Source: an uncultured Cyclobacteriaceae bacterium
GTDB taxonomy: Bacteria; Bacteroidota; Bacteroidia; Cytophagales; Cyclobacteriaceae
Direction of reading: 5' to 3'
Assembly (NCBI GenBank): GCA_937146645.1
Contig: CAKZRQ010000037.1
Coordinates: 1-64,000 of the forward strand
DNA: 64,000 nucleotides
Shown here piece by piece: positions 63,180 to 64,000 of the stretch. The stretch's first letter is position 1. Each line of letters opens with the position of its first letter. A model generated the notes under the pieces. That model made no database searches. It was not told where the DNA came from and saw nothing but the letters and a program-made list of their open reading frames with translations. The position numbers and the translations under genes were made by a program.

Positions 63180-64000
63180 ATGAAAAATTCATCATTCTTT
63201 CTTCTGCTATTGGCTTTTAGCCTCTGTATCCAAAACAGCTTTGCGCAAGCTGAAAAGCCTAATATACTCCTAATAATTACCGATGATCAAGGCTATGGTG
63301 ATTTTGGCTTTACCGGAAATACCCAAATACAAACCCCGACCTTAGACTCGCTGGCTGCGGTTAGTGCCCAGTTTATGGATTATTATGTCTCTCCGGTCTG
63401 CGCTCCGACTCGTGCGAGCTTAATGACAGGAAGGTACTCGCTTAGAACCGGAATTCGTGACACCTACAATGGCGGCGCCATCATGTCCACCGACGAAATC
63501 ACCATTGCTGAGTTGCTGAAAAAGCAGGATTATCGAACCGGAATATTTGGCAAATGGCATCTTGGGGATAACTATCCCAGCAGGCCAATGGATCAGGGCT
63601 TTGATGAGTCAGTGATTCATCTTTCTGGAGGTATGGGTCAGGTTGGTGATTTCACCACGTATTTTGAGGGAGATAGAAGTTATTTTGATCCGGTTCTATG
63701 GAAAAATGGAAGGCAAGAGAAGTACATGGGTTACTGCTCAGATATCTTCACAGATGAGGCGATCAAGTTTTCCGAGAGCACAGATGATCCATTCTTCCTC
63801 TATCTATCCTTTAATGCGCCTCATACTCCTTTACAAGTTCCTGAAGAATACCTAGAACCTTACAAGAATATCGATCCTCAGCTTTTGCTGGAGGCAAATA
63901 ACCCACATGGATTAGAGCTTACTGATAAAAATAAAGAGGATGCTCGCAGGGTTTATGCCATGGTTTCCAATATCGATGAGAACCTAAATCGGCTTTTTAG
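63180..64000 (+). CDS. Sulfatase (arylsulfatase family), 3' end outside window
   Basis: The ATG at 63180 opens a frame that runs off the window end (273 complete codons). The product has a signal peptide ending at SFAQ and an N-terminal sulfatase domain: NILLIITDDQGYGDFG (metal ligands Asp-Asp), the formylglycine site CAPTRASLMTGR (Cys-x-Pro-x-Arg, residue Cys74), FGKWHLG and SFNAPHTPL. It cleaves sulfate esters, probably of algal polysaccharides, and needs a formylglycine-generating enzyme. The earlier GH5-like and uronate genes fit the same lifestyle. Confidence 0.93.
   Translation, partial: MKNSSFFLLLLAFSLCIQNSFAQAEKPNILLIITDDQGYGDFGFTGNTQIQTPTLDSLAAVSAQFMDYYVSPVCAPTRASLMTGRYSLRTGIRDTYNGGAIMSTDEITIAELLKKQDYRTGIFGKWHLGDNYPSRPMDQGFDESVIHLSGGMGQVGDFTTYFEGDRSYFDPVLWKNGRQEKYMGYCSDIFTDEAIKFSESTDDPFFLYLSFNAPHTPLQVPEEYLEPYKNIDPQLLLEANNPHGLELTDKNKEDARRVYAMVSNIDENLNRLF

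Noticed and set aside
1..64000. CRISPR arrays, tRNA and rRNA genes
   Set aside because: I looked for regularly spaced repeats and cloverleaf or rRNA signatures in the gaps and saw none.

Overview
The window looks like a Bacteroidota chromosome, most likely a marine Cytophagales (Cyclobacteriaceae-like) bacterium. The evidence is lipoprotein and Tat signals of Bacteroidota type, 7TMR-DISM/LytTR two-component genes, DUF1080, DUF4301, DUF6266 and DUF2807 proteins, no Shine-Dalgarno-rich starts, several TTG/GTG starts and TTTG/TAnnTTTG-like promoters. No rRNA, tRNA, CRISPR array, integrase or transposase gene was seen.

Region 1 (1-~5650) is accessory DNA. It opens inside a prokaryotic Argonaute gene (MID-PIWI half, catalytic Asp replaced by Gly). 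A 56-residue ORF and a DUF3800 (RNase H-like) gene follow in a tight operon. Then come ~1.4 kb of non-coding, internally repetitive DNA, an ErmF-like 23S rRNA methyltransferase, two ~120-nt nested-palindrome elements that share a core but have covarying outer stems, and a small protein typical of Bacteroidota conjugative elements. This is probably a mobile-element remnant and is the most interesting part of the window together with region 3.

Region 2 (5772-19981) is ordinary chromosome. It carries a DUF6266 protein, two serine hydrolases, a barrel-like outer-membrane protein, small lipoprotein and GNAT genes, a uracil-DNA-glycosylase-like protein, an S9 peptidase, a di-haem cytochrome c peroxidase, a sulfotransferase-like protein, VOC and NTF2-like proteins, an azurin-like cupredoxin and an SDR operon.

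Region 3 (20026-29533) holds two giant adjacent minus-strand genes (1374 and 1787 aa) that I cannot assign to any family. They lack signal peptides. The larger ends in a glycine-rich run of predicted beta-hairpins and the smaller has fibronectin-like segments. They form a candidate undescribed two-gene system.

Region 4 (29914-43391) carries an NADP-binding reductase, a ROK-like kinase, a CopA copper ATPase with a separate CopZ-like chaperone, a DUF1080 lipoprotein, a TPR protein, ArfB, a Tat-exported sugar isomerase, an aminotransferase, a clan-A glycoside hydrolase, a YdeI-like protein, the PxpABC 5-oxoprolinase operon and an unusual lipoprotein with a DUF1559-like motif.

Region 5 (43737-47484) is a translationally coupled signalling operon: a GAF histidine kinase with a decayed ATPase domain, a 7TMR-DISM kinase with an intact one, and a LytTR regulator. 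Region 6 (47576-64000) holds DUF4301, a THUMP RNA methyltransferase, and a sugar-acid operon (tandem DUF1080, Tat Gfo/Idh/MocA oxidoreductase, UxaC, SDR, UxuA, acetyltransferase). It continues with an acyl-CoA dehydrogenase, a UDP-glucuronate decarboxylase, an MFS transporter, a DUF2807 lipoprotein, a zinc-ribbon protein, MsrB and the start of a sulfatase cut by the window end. Uronate breakdown, UDP-sugar synthesis, sulfatase and glycosidase genes together suggest an organism that uses algal or plant polysaccharides.
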